Below, in pieces: positions 8,195 through 15,013 of a stretch of 32,713 bases of DNA. The first letter of the stretch is position 1. Each line of letters opens with the position of its first letter. The DNA comes from Fimenecus sp045578245 (GTDB lineage Bacteria > Bacillota > Clostridia > Oscillospirales > Acutalibacteraceae). Made by a program: the position numbers and the translations under genes. Below the pieces are notes generated by a model. That model saw only the letters and a program-made list of their open reading frames with translations. It ran no database searches and was not told the origin of the DNA. The stretch is taken from contig JAZNJX010000102.1 in NCBI GenBank assembly GCA_045578245.1, positions 1-32,713 on the forward strand, given 5' to 3'.

Positions 8195-8252
8195 ACGGCG
8201 GAGGAACTCCTCCACCGCCTTCGGCGGTGCCTCTACCTTTAACAAGGGAGGC
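8195..8252. repeat. GC-rich palindromic intergenic repeat
   Basis: A compact element far more GC-rich than its surroundings. It contains the perfect hairpin CACCGCC-TTC-GGCGGTG at 8213-8229, an overlapping GGCGGAGG/CCTCCaCCGCC dyad, and an AGGGAGGC end. Similar elements recur between genes in Faecalibacterium/Ruminococcus-type genomes to my recollection. It sits between ktrB and the downstream gene of the Nudix operon and could act as that operon's terminator. Confidence 0.6.
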
Positions 8253-8272
8253 TATAACACGCCAACAATATT

Positions 8273-8767
8273 TTACATTTGGAATATGCCGTATGTAAGT
8301 CCTGACATAATGAAACCTGCAATCAACACACCAAGTGCGATAATTGGTAATGCTCTCTTGAATCTAATGTCAAGCAATGCTGCCATCAAAGCACCTGTCC
8401 AACCTCCTGTACCGGGAAGTGGAATTGCTACAAATAAAAGCAATCCCCAAGATTTGTAACGAAGAATTTTATCCTTATTCTTATCTGTTTTTGCTTCAAG
8501 TTTCACAATAATCTTTTCAAAAAACTTAAATCGTCTTAAGAAGTCAAAAATCTTTCTAATGAAAAGAATGATGAAAGGAATTGGCAACATATTACCGAGA
8601 TAACAAAGTAAAAATGCCGTAACAAAAGGAATTTCCATAATTCTTGCAGCAATCATGCCACCACGACATTCAAGCACAGGAAAAAGTGAAATAACAAATG
8701 CCACTAATTCCTCAGGAATCTTATTTTGCAAAAAATTCATCATTTCATTAACTAATGTCTCAGTCAT
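8273..8767 (-). CDS. Small multidrug-export family membrane protein (COG2426-type)
   Basis: 164 residues, mostly membrane. Hydrophobic segments lie at about 18-35, 45-72, 104-125 and 137-160. Features typical of the family are FPVLECRGGMIAAR after the first segment, the NMLPIPFI stretch, and LFVAIPLPGTGGWTGAL. The family name comes from a Pfam/COG title (small multi-drug export protein); actual transport of drugs is poorly supported, so the function should be treated as unknown inner-membrane. The basic central loop (about 70-102) is likely cytoplasmic. It overlaps the 3' end of the Nudix gene by 8 bp, indicating translational coupling to that hydrolase. Confidence 0.8.
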   Translation of the reverse strand: MTETLVNEMMNFLQNKIPEELVAFVISLFPVLECRGGMIAARIMEIPFVTAFLLCYLGNMLPIPFIILFIRKIFDFLRRFKFFEKIIVKLEAKTDKNKDKILRYKSWGLLLFVAIPLPGTGGWTGALMAALLDIRFKRALPIIALGVLIAGFIMSGLTYGIFQM

Positions 8768-9500
8768 TTTTATCCTCCATATTTAAAAGATAATCATTGG
8801 CTTTTCGAAGCATTTGCTTATCATTAGGGAATTTAAGAGAATTCATAGCCTTATCAAATTTAAGCCAGAGATACTCTTCAATTTCCTCACGCTGAATTGT
8901 GGTTGTTGTGTCATCAGTTGTGGCAAGGAAAATAACAACCTGCTTTTCAATTCGTCCCTGAATTGAATATTCAGAACGGAAACGGAAATTAGGAAGAAAA
9001 CGAATTCTTATTCCTGCCTCCTCCAACACCTCACGGTATGCAGTTTCCTTTTCATTTTCCCCCCGTTCAATATGACCCTTAGGGAATCCCCAGTTTGCAC
9101 TACGCTTATTCTTAATGAGCAAGAATCTTGTTTCACCGTTGATTATACGGTAAACAATCGCACCACAAGAACTTTCGTAAAGGCAACTGATTTCGTAAGT
9201 GCCATCTTTTTCGGCAAATCTTACAGCATCCTCAATCTGATGAACTATAAATCGTTTACTTTTTGGTGCAACCACAAGATAAACACCACTTAAATCTTTC
9301 CTTTTAATTACAGCGATAACACGGCCCTCAAAAATACGGACTCTGTGTGTCACACCCATAATATAAGCACCCTTGACTGGTGAATGTGGGTCAATTCCAC
9401 TTTCAACCACACCAAAATTAAGGTCATAAGAGAGGTTTTTCTCTTTGTCAAAGGAGTGCATGGGTCGGGTAACTCTTACCCTTACATACTTTCCTAACAT
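8760..9500 (-). CDS. Nudix hydrolase (Ap4A-hydrolase-like) with N-terminal pyrophosphatase-like domain
   Basis: 246 residues in two domains. Residues about 110-240 are a Nudix domain with an exact Nudix box at 142-164: G142, E148, R156, E157, E160, E161, G163. The preceding WGFPKGHIERGE is typical of diadenosine tetraphosphate hydrolases. Residues 1-98 (MLGKYVRVRVTRP through EDAVRFAE) resemble, from memory, the small stand-alone clostridial proteins annotated as inorganic pyrophosphatase, which begin MLGK.V.V.VDRP and contain a QDAYILGV motif. Here that motif is KGAYIMGV, so an acidic residue expected in such a domain is missing. The ATG at 9500 follows CGGGAG, and a TTGAAA-17-TATAAT promoter lies upstream. 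Nucleotide-pyrophosphate clean-up is the likely role of the C-terminal half. Confidence 0.88.
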   Translation of the reverse strand: MLGKYVRVRVTRPMHSFDKEKNLSYDLNFGVVESGIDPHSPVKGAYIMGVTHRVRIFEGRVIAVIKRKDLSGVYLVVAPKSKRFIVHQIEDAVRFAEKDGTYEISCLYESSCGAIVYRIINGETRFLLIKNKRSANWGFPKGHIERGENEKETAYREVLEEAGIRIRFLPNFRFRSEYSIQGRIEKQVVIFLATTDDTTTTIQREEIEEYLWLKFDKAMNSLKFPNDKQMLRKANDYLLNMEDKND

Positions 9501-9518
9501 ATCGATTCTCCCGAATAC

Positions 9519-9538
9519 GTTGACAATATTTTGCCAAC
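9519..9538. promoter_or_regulatory. Imperfect dyad in the leader of the Nudix operon
   Basis: GTTGACAA (9519-9526) and TTGCCAAC (9531-9538) form an 8-bp inverted repeat with one mismatch around TATT. It lies between the promoter and the Nudix ATG and could be an operator; no regulator is encoded nearby. Confidence 0.3.
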
Positions 9539-9557
9539 AAAACTAAAACTGTTTATT

Positions 9558-9586
9558 ATTATACATATTTTCTTTCTATCTTTCAA
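9558..9586 (-). promoter_or_regulatory. Promoter of the Nudix/membrane-protein operon
   Basis: Minus strand TTGAAA (9586-9581), exact 17-bp spacer, TATAAT (9563-9558). 5/6 and 6/6 consensus matches, 58 bp before the start codon. Confidence 0.8.
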
Positions 9587-9645
9587 GTACAACATAGTTA
9601 TTTATTAAATTTTTCTTGAAATTCACTAATAATTGAAAAAACTTA

Positions 9646-9674
9646 TTGTGATTTTTACGGATATGTTGTACAAT
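9646..9674 (+). promoter_or_regulatory. Promoter of the LCP gene
   Basis: TTGTGA (9646-9651), 17-bp spacer, TACAAT (9669-9674). Transcription would begin near 9681, after the upstream in-frame ATG at 9680, which supports the start at 9713 for the gene. Confidence 0.6.
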
Positions 9675-9712
9675 ACAATGTGTATAATTTTTTATTTCAT
9701 AAGGTGAAGGAA

Positions 9713-11002
9713 ATGGCAGAAAATCGTTTTAAAAACGACGAATTTGAGGATATTTTCAGTAATACTCCCCAGCGTGACGAGTTTGAGGATATTTATAGCT
9801 CATCACAGAATGGTTATGAGGATATTTCGTCAGATGCAGAAGATGACGACAGTATTTATTTCCCTGAAAACACATATATTGCTCAAAAGAAGACAGAAGA
9901 AAAGCCTGAATATACTGTAAATTACAACCCATCCCTTGAAAACCGTAAGCGTCAGGAAATCAACTATGATGACGTTAATGATATTTACAGTGATACAGTT
10001 GATGACAAGAAATCAAAGCCTAAGAAAAAACGTCATCCTGTACGCAATGCATTGATTGTTATTCTTTGTCTTGTGCTTGTTTCAGGTGCATGTCTTGGAA
10101 TTTTTGGATATAAGGCAATCTACGACCTTCTTGGCTCTTTTGACAGAGAAGAACAGTTGAGCGAAAACAGTCACATTGACTCCAATTTGCTTTACAGGGA
10201 TAATGCCCAGATTAACATTCTTCTTGTAGGTGCAGACGCAAGAGAGGGTGAAACAGAATCTCGTTCTGACACAATGATGCTCGTAACCCTTGACCATAAG
10301 AATCAGCAGATTAAGCTTACTTCGTTCTTGCGTGACTCCTATGTAAGAATTGCAGGTTATAGCAAAAAATCAAAACTAAATTCTGCTTTCTTCCGTGGTG
10401 GAATTCAGACCCTTACCGACACTCTTGAATTGAATTTCAAAGTTGATATCGACTACTATGCTATGGTTGACTTTGAGATTTTTACAACCATTGTTGACGA
10501 AATCGGTGGTGTTGAGGTTGATATAACACAGAAAGAAAGCCGATACTCAAAATGGGCAAAAAATGATGGCAAGCTTATTCCTCTTGAAGCAGGTGAAAAT
10601 GTCCATCTTAACGGTGAACAGGCACTTTGGTACAGCAGAATGAGAAGCCTTGACTCCGACTTTATGAGAACACAAAGACAGAGAAAAGTTATTACTGCCA
10701 TTGTTGAAAAATCAAAAACACTCAGCATGGACAAGCTTTACGGTCTTGCAAAGGCAATTATTCCACTTGTAAAAACAAATCTTGAATCTAAAGAGATTCT
10801 CAATATGGGTACGGAAGCTCTTGCCAAAAAATTATATTCTTACTCCATTGTGCAGCAGCAGATTCCTGCTAATGGCACATGGCATGACGAGAATATTCCC
10901 GGCGTTGGCGCTTCACTTGTAATGGATTTGGAAGAGAATCAGGAAATTCTTCACAATTTCCTTTCAGAAAAGCAGGAACTCCCTGAAGAAACAACAAAGT
11001 AA
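9713..11002 (+). CDS. LytR-CpsA-Psr (LCP) family cell-wall glycopolymer ligase
   Basis: 429 residues. A long acidic cytoplasmic tail (1-108) carries repeated EFEDI(F/Y)S-like motifs at 10-16, 23-29 and YEDISS at 35-40. A basic KPKKKRHPVR stop precedes one transmembrane helix at 109-135. The extracellular LCP domain (about 165-350) holds the family's phosphate-binding residues: D175 and R177 in VGADAREGE, R184/D186 in SRSDTMM, R207/D208 in FLRDSY, and R-rich MRTQRQRKV. LCP proteins transfer glycopolymers from lipid carriers to peptidoglycan. Start: an in-frame ATG at 9680 lies at or before the predicted transcription start and has no Shine-Dalgarno; the ATG at 9713 follows AAGGTGAAGG. A GH51 gene starts 26 bp downstream. 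Confidence 0.92.
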   Translation: MAENRFKNDEFEDIFSNTPQRDEFEDIYSSSQNGYEDISSDAEDDDSIYFPENTYIAQKKTEEKPEYTVNYNPSLENRKRQEINYDDVNDIYSDTVDDKKSKPKKKRHPVRNALIVILCLVLVSGACLGIFGYKAIYDLLGSFDREEQLSENSHIDSNLLYRDNAQINILLVGADAREGETESRSDTMMLVTLDHKNQQIKLTSFLRDSYVRIAGYSKKSKLNSAFFRGGIQTLTDTLELNFKVDIDYYAMVDFEIFTTIVDEIGGVEVDITQKESRYSKWAKNDGKLIPLEAGENVHLNGEQALWYSRMRSLDSDFMRTQRQRKVITAIVEKSKTLSMDKLYGLAKAIIPLVKTNLESKEILNMGTEALAKKLYSYSIVQQQIPANGTWHDENIPGVGASLVMDLEENQEILHNFLSEKQELPEETTK

Positions 11003-11028
11003 ACATATCACTCAAAGGTGGTTTCAAT

Positions 11029-12528
11029 ATGAAAAAGGCAAAAATGTCGCTTGTATCCGAATTTACAGGTGCAAAGATTGATGAAAGAATTTACGGCTCA
11101 TTTATCGAGCATTTAGGTCGTGCTGTTTATGGTGGTATTTTTGAACCTGACCACCCAACAGCTGACGAGGATGGTTTCCGTCAGGATGTTATTGAAAAGG
11201 TAAAGAAACTCAATGTTCCAATTGTTCGTTATCCGGGTGGCAACTTTGTTTCTGGCTATAACTGGGAAGATGGTGTTGGCCCTATAGAGCTTCGTCCTAA
11301 AAAGCTCGAACTTGCATGGGGCGTTACCGAGCCTAACCTTTTTGGTACAAACGAGTTTGCAAAATGGTGTAAAAAGGCAAACACCTCCCCTATGATGGCT
11401 GTAAACCTTGGTCTTCGTGGTCCTGAAGAGGCAAGAAATCTTGTTGAATACTGCAATCACAAATCAGGTAGCTATTGGAGTGACCTTCGTCGTTCACATG
11501 GTTATGAAGACCCACACAACATCAAGCTTTGGTGTTTAGGTAATGAAATGGATGGTGACTGGCAAATCGGACACAAAACTGCAGTTGAATATGGTAGAAC
11601 CGCTGCTGAAGCTGCAAAGGTTATGAAATGGACTGACAATTCAATCGAAACCGTACTTTGTGGAAGTGCAAGCCGTGATATGCCAACATTCGGTGAATGG
11701 GAAGCAACTACTCTTGACCTTGCATACGATAAGGTTGACTATCTTTCACTTCACATTTATTTTGACAACCGCTCTGATGACACTCCTTCATTCCTTGCAA
11801 AAAACATGAAAATGGATGAGTTCATCAAGTCCGTTGTCTGCATCTGCGACTACATAAAAGCAAAAAAACGTTCAAAGCATACTGTTAACCTTTCATTTGA
11901 CGAATGGAATGTATGGTATCACTCAAACGGTGCTCATGTTGAAAAATGGAGTACTGCTCCACATCAGCTTGAAGATATATATAACTTTGAGGATGCACTT
12001 TTAGTTGCTCTTATGCTTATGACACTCCTTAAAAATGCTGACAGAGTTAAAATCGGTTGTCTTGCACAGCTTGTAAATGTTATTGCACCGATTATGACTG
12101 AAAACGGTGGTGCTTGCTGGGAACAGACAATCTTCTACCCATTTATGCACCTTTCAAATTATGGTCGTGGTTACACTCTCGATTCAAGAGTTGTTTCTCC
12201 TAAACATGACACAAAGGAATTCACAGATGTTCCTGATATTGAGTCAATCGCAACAATGAGTGAGGATAAAGAAAGCCTTACAATCTTTGCTGTTAACAGA
12301 AATATGGATGAAGATGTACTCTTCGATGTTTCACTCCTTGACTTTGACAACTTCGAGGTTGTTGATTGTATTGAAATGAGTGGATACGGAATCAAGGAGG
12401 AAAACAGTGCTATTGCAACACCGGTTAAGCCTTTCAAAGCTCCTAAGCCTGACTTTGACGGCAAGACACTTAATGTTAACCTTAAACCACTTTCATGGAA
12501 TGTAATTAGACTTGCAAAAAGAAAATAA
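11029..12528 (+). CDS. abfA: GH51 alpha-L-arabinofuranosidase, intracellular
   Basis: 499 residues, the normal length for bacterial GH51. Diagnostic motifs are IYGSFIEHLGRAVYGGIFEP near 21-40, YPGGNFVSGYNWEDGVGP near 67-84, the acid/base glutamate E173 in GNEMDG, and the nucleophile E292 in SFDEWNVWY; this spacing closely matches characterised enzymes (E175/E294 in Geobacillus AbfA). A C-terminal beta-sandwich domain ends the protein. There is no signal peptide, so it cleaves terminal alpha-L-arabinofuranose from arabino-oligosaccharides inside the cell, after import. GPH symporters elsewhere in the window are candidate importers. AAAGGTGG lies before the ATG. No terminator is visible between it and the LCP gene, so co-transcription is possible although the roles differ. 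Confidence 0.96.
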   Translation: MKKAKMSLVSEFTGAKIDERIYGSFIEHLGRAVYGGIFEPDHPTADEDGFRQDVIEKVKKLNVPIVRYPGGNFVSGYNWEDGVGPIELRPKKLELAWGVTEPNLFGTNEFAKWCKKANTSPMMAVNLGLRGPEEARNLVEYCNHKSGSYWSDLRRSHGYEDPHNIKLWCLGNEMDGDWQIGHKTAVEYGRTAAEAAKVMKWTDNSIETVLCGSASRDMPTFGEWEATTLDLAYDKVDYLSLHIYFDNRSDDTPSFLAKNMKMDEFIKSVVCICDYIKAKKRSKHTVNLSFDEWNVWYHSNGAHVEKWSTAPHQLEDIYNFEDALLVALMLMTLLKNADRVKIGCLAQLVNVIAPIMTENGGACWEQTIFYPFMHLSNYGRGYTLDSRVVSPKHDTKEFTDVPDIESIATMSEDKESLTIFAVNRNMDEDVLFDVSLLDFDNFEVVDCIEMSGYGIKEENSAIATPVKPFKAPKPDFDGKTLNVNLKPLSWNVIRLAKRK

Positions 12529-12571
12529 TTGTAGTACAATATAAAAAGTTAATTTTAGAAAGAGTGATTTT

Positions 12572-13351
12572 ATGGCTTCAAAATGTCCATCTTGCGGACG
12601 CAGCTTAAAAATATGGGAATTCAAAGCTGAATGTCCTAAATGTGGTGCTAATATTCCTAATCACCAGTGGGAAAAACGCTTGTCTGACGACGCTGATTTT
12701 GCAGAACACGCTTTTGCAAAATTCCATTATAAATTTGGGAATTTTAAATCTGCAGTTGTAGGTTCAAAGCTTCGTATTGCACGTCTTGTGCTTACTTTTG
12801 CCCCTCTCCTTGCACTTCTTCTCCCACTTTATAGCTTCAAGCTTAATCTCCCATTCTATCAGGGCAATGAGTCGGTTTCTTTCCTGACATTTGTGCTTGA
12901 CTATCTCCTTAAAACAGATATCGGCAGTGTTATTGCTCTTATGGGAGGAGATGTTTTAGGCAAGGCTGCAACAATGGTTGTAATTGCTTGTGTTCTTTTA
13001 CTCCTTGCTGTTGTATTCGGTGTTCTTAATTTCTTCGTACTTCTTTTTGCAGGTATCAAGTTGAAATACAAGTTCAACATCCTTCTTAATGTACTTGCTA
13101 CAATCTGCTGGGGAGTTGCTTCTGTATTCTTTGTACAGTTCACATCTGCATGTACTTCTCTCGGTGGCGGAATCGTTACAGAATGTAGTTTAGGAATCGG
13201 TTTCATTGTTGGTTGTGCTCTCTTCATTGTGAATGTTGCAATGAATGTTGTAGTTGGTAAAACTCTTAAAAAGCAAATGGAAGAACAGCCTACACTCGAT
13301 GAATTTATCGAGAATGAAATTGCTGAAATCAGAGCAGGAAATATGAAATAA
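12572..13351 (+). CDS. Zinc-ribbon membrane protein of unknown function
   Basis: 259 residues. A zinc ribbon opens the protein: C5/C8 (CPSCG) and C21/C24 (CPKCG) separated by 12 residues. A soluble linker follows, then about four hydrophobic segments near 66-86, 127-158, 165-190 and 203-230, and an acidic C-terminal tail (TLDEFIENEIAEIRAG). The ribbon is expected to be cytoplasmic. I do not recognise a characterised family; such ribbon-plus-membrane proteins are common orphans in Clostridia. The gene starts 43 bp after the GH51 stop with a modest AGAAAGAG Shine-Dalgarno, and a TTGTAG/TACAAT-rich stretch in that gap is not a convincing promoter. Confidence 0.75.
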   Translation: MASKCPSCGRSLKIWEFKAECPKCGANIPNHQWEKRLSDDADFAEHAFAKFHYKFGNFKSAVVGSKLRIARLVLTFAPLLALLLPLYSFKLNLPFYQGNESVSFLTFVLDYLLKTDIGSVIALMGGDVLGKAATMVVIACVLLLLAVVFGVLNFFVLLFAGIKLKYKFNILLNVLATICWGVASVFFVQFTSACTSLGGGIVTECSLGIGFIVGCALFIVNVAMNVVVGKTLKKQMEEQPTLDEFIENEIAEIRAGNMK

Positions 13352-13370
13352 TAATTCATAATAAAAATTG

Positions 13371-13402
13371 TCCCTCTCGTATAATCTACGGGAGGGATTT
13401 TT
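13371..13402 (+). terminator. Hairpin plus T5 ending at the deacetylase start codon; its 3' arm contains the Shine-Dalgarno
   Basis: TCCCTCTCGT (13371-13380) pairs fully with ACGGGAGGGA (13388-13397), ten pairs with one G-U, around a 7-nt loop, followed by five T residues (13398-13402) and then directly the ATG at 13403. The Shine-Dalgarno GGAGGG (13391-13396) is in the 3' arm. A TATAAT hexamer (13380-13385) lies in the loop. It looks like a terminator for the upstream gene and a possible translation switch for the next one. Confidence 0.7.
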
Positions 13403-14161
13403 ATGTGGTTTAAAACTTTTTCATTAAGACAACTTACGGGTGTGCTTTCCATAGTATTAGCCATTTCTATTATTATAGGATTAATAACGGGAAATTATGT
13501 TTCAGCTTCAGTCAGCCAAAGAAAACTGCCCATATATTCCGTTGAAACTGATGAAAAGAAAGTTGCAATAACCTTTGACGCTGCATGGACAAATCAGGAC
13601 ACACAACAGATAATTGAAATTCTCAAAAAGCATAATGCAAAGGCAACATTTTTTATTGTCGGTGACTGGGCAGAAAAATTTCCTGATAGTGTTAAGGCTT
13701 TCTACGATGCAGGTCACACTATAGCAAATCATTCTGACACTCACAAAGCTTTTTCAAAATGCTCAAGGGATGAAATCAAGGCAGAAATAGAAAACTGTAA
13801 CAAGAAGCTTGAAGCTATAACAGGACAAAAAGTAACACTTGTCCGTGCACCTTCAGGTGACTATACTAACCAAGGCATTGAAATCGCAAAAAGCCTTGGA
13901 ATGGAGACTATTCAATGGAATTGTGACAGCCTTGACTACACGAAGATTTCGGTGGATGAGATTGTGAATAGGGTTGTAAACGGTACACAGAATGGCTCTA
14001 TAATCCTTTTCCACAACGGAGTGGAAAACACTGCCCCCGCTCTCCAGCAGGTTCTTACAGAACTTTCAAAACAAGGTTATTCCTTTGTTTCTGTTAACGA
14101 TTTAATCTACAAAGACAATTACACCATCGACCACACAGGAAGGCAGTATCAGAACAAATGA
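13403..14161 (+). CDS. PdaB-like polysaccharide (chitin/peptidoglycan) deacetylase
   Basis: 252 residues. An N-terminal membrane anchor (about 10-35) leads to a NodB-fold carbohydrate esterase 4 domain. Motifs: TFDAAW at 57-62 with catalytic-base D59; H110 and H114 in NHSDTH for metal; R148 in RAPSG; DSLDY at 175-179; and FHNG near the C-terminus. The second Asp of the usual TFDD motif is Ala, which is normal in the PdaB/TFDAAWG branch. Relatives in Bacillus act on the spore or cell-wall peptidoglycan during sporulation, so this gene suggests a spore-former. The name PdaB-like rests on overall resemblance only. Its Shine-Dalgarno is buried in the hairpin at 13371-13397. Confidence 0.87.
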   Translation: MWFKTFSLRQLTGVLSIVLAISIIIGLITGNYVSASVSQRKLPIYSVETDEKKVAITFDAAWTNQDTQQIIEILKKHNAKATFFIVGDWAEKFPDSVKAFYDAGHTIANHSDTHKAFSKCSRDEIKAEIENCNKKLEAITGQKVTLVRAPSGDYTNQGIEIAKSLGMETIQWNCDSLDYTKISVDEIVNRVVNGTQNGSIILFHNGVENTAPALQQVLTELSKQGYSFVSVNDLIYKDNYTIDHTGRQYQNK

Positions 14162-14221
14162 TGTTTCTCGGCATTTTTACTGTATTTTGCCTCTTTTTTT
14201 CTACATTCTCACACACATATT

Positions 14222-14249
14222 TTGCTTGAAATTTATACTCCTTTATAAT
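14222..14249 (+). promoter_or_regulatory. Putative promoter of the phosphoribosyltransferase-like gene
   Basis: TTGCTT (14222-14227), 16-bp spacer, perfect TATAAT (14244-14249). Strong Shine-Dalgarno TAGGGGG follows before the ATG at 14285. Confidence 0.45.
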
Positions 14250-14284
14250 AAAATTATACTATAAAGAAGATAGGGGGATACAAA

Positions 14285-14929
14285 ATGCCTACATCAAACA
14301 TTTCAAAAATCAAAACTAACCAGAAGAACCTCGTTCTTCGTGTAGCTAAAGGACATTTCGCAACAAGCAGTGCACACAGTAACTATTACATTGACGTTGC
14401 TGCGCAGAAATCACGTCTTTCAGAAGCAAAGGCTGTTGCAGTAGAACTTTGCAAAAATCATAAATACAGCAATCAGATAGTTGACACTATTTTATGCCTT
14501 GACGGAACAGAAGTTATTGCTACTTGTGTTGCAGATGAACTTACAAAGAATGATTATGTTAACATCAATGCTCATCAGACAATCTATGTTGTTACACCTG
14601 AAATTGTAAACGGCTCACAGATTATTTTCCGTGACAACATTATTCCTATGATTAAAGGCAAGCATGTATTGATTACTGCTGTTTCTGTAGCATCCGGTAA
14701 CACTGCAAAGGCTGCTATTGAAGCAATTAAATATTACGGTGGCGAAGTTGTTGGTATTGCATCAATATTCGCAACATCAAAAAAATGTGCTGATTTTGAA
14801 GTTAATTCAGTTTTCAATCCTAACGATTTACCTGATTATTTCAGCAAACCAGCTCACGAATGTCCTCTTTGTAAAGAAGGCAAAAAGTTAGATGCACTTA
14901 TTAACTGCCACGGATTCTCAAAACTTTAA
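14285..14929 (+). CDS. Orotate phosphoribosyltransferase-like protein with degenerate PRPP loop
   Basis: 214 residues with the type I phosphoribosyltransferase layout. The segment KHVLITAVSVASGNTAKAA (126-144) aligns with the PRPP-binding loop, which in active enzymes reads like VLIVDDVxTTGxT. The two acidic residues are replaced by A-V here, though the GNTA end is kept. A CPLC pair (193-196) near the C-terminus could bind metal. Proteins like this are commonly annotated as orotate phosphoribosyltransferase in Clostridia, but loss of the acidic pair argues against normal pyrE activity; a regulatory or ribose-phosphate-binding role is possible. The gene is single, with its own promoter and terminator, and no pyrimidine genes surround it. 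Confidence 0.7.
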   Translation: MPTSNISKIKTNQKNLVLRVAKGHFATSSAHSNYYIDVAAQKSRLSEAKAVAVELCKNHKYSNQIVDTILCLDGTEVIATCVADELTKNDYVNINAHQTIYVVTPEIVNGSQIIFRDNIIPMIKGKHVLITAVSVASGNTAKAAIEAIKYYGGEVVGIASIFATSKKCADFEVNSVFNPNDLPDYFSKPAHECPLCKEGKKLDALINCHGFSKL

Positions 14930-14938
14930 TAAAACAAA

Positions 14939-14968
14939 AAGGGAGTGTTAATCACTCCCTTAAATTTT
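14939..14968 (+). terminator. Terminator of the phosphoribosyltransferase-like gene
   Basis: AAGGGAGTG (14939-14947) pairs perfectly with CACTCCCTT (14953-14961) around a 5-nt loop, followed by an imperfect T-rich tail. It begins 9 bp after the stop codon. Confidence 0.75.
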
Positions 14969-14979
14969 ATACAAAAATA

Positions 14980-15005
14980 GACGGTGAACATTTCTGCTCA
15001 CCGTC
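14980..15005. terminator. Terminator of the dockerin/DUF4474 gene (bidirectional features)
   Basis: GACGGTGA (14980-14987) pairs with TCACCGTC (14998-15005) around a 10-nt loop. On the minus strand it is followed by TATTTTTG, 8 bp after the stop codon at 15014; on the plus strand it is followed by TTTATTATTT. Confidence 0.75.
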
Positions 15006-15013
15006 TTTATTAT

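Noticed and set aside
12901..13464. A 187-residue minus-strand open frame
   Set aside because: It lies across the zinc-ribbon gene and the start of the deacetylase in antisense, has low-complexity Thr/Pro/Arg composition and no supporting motif.
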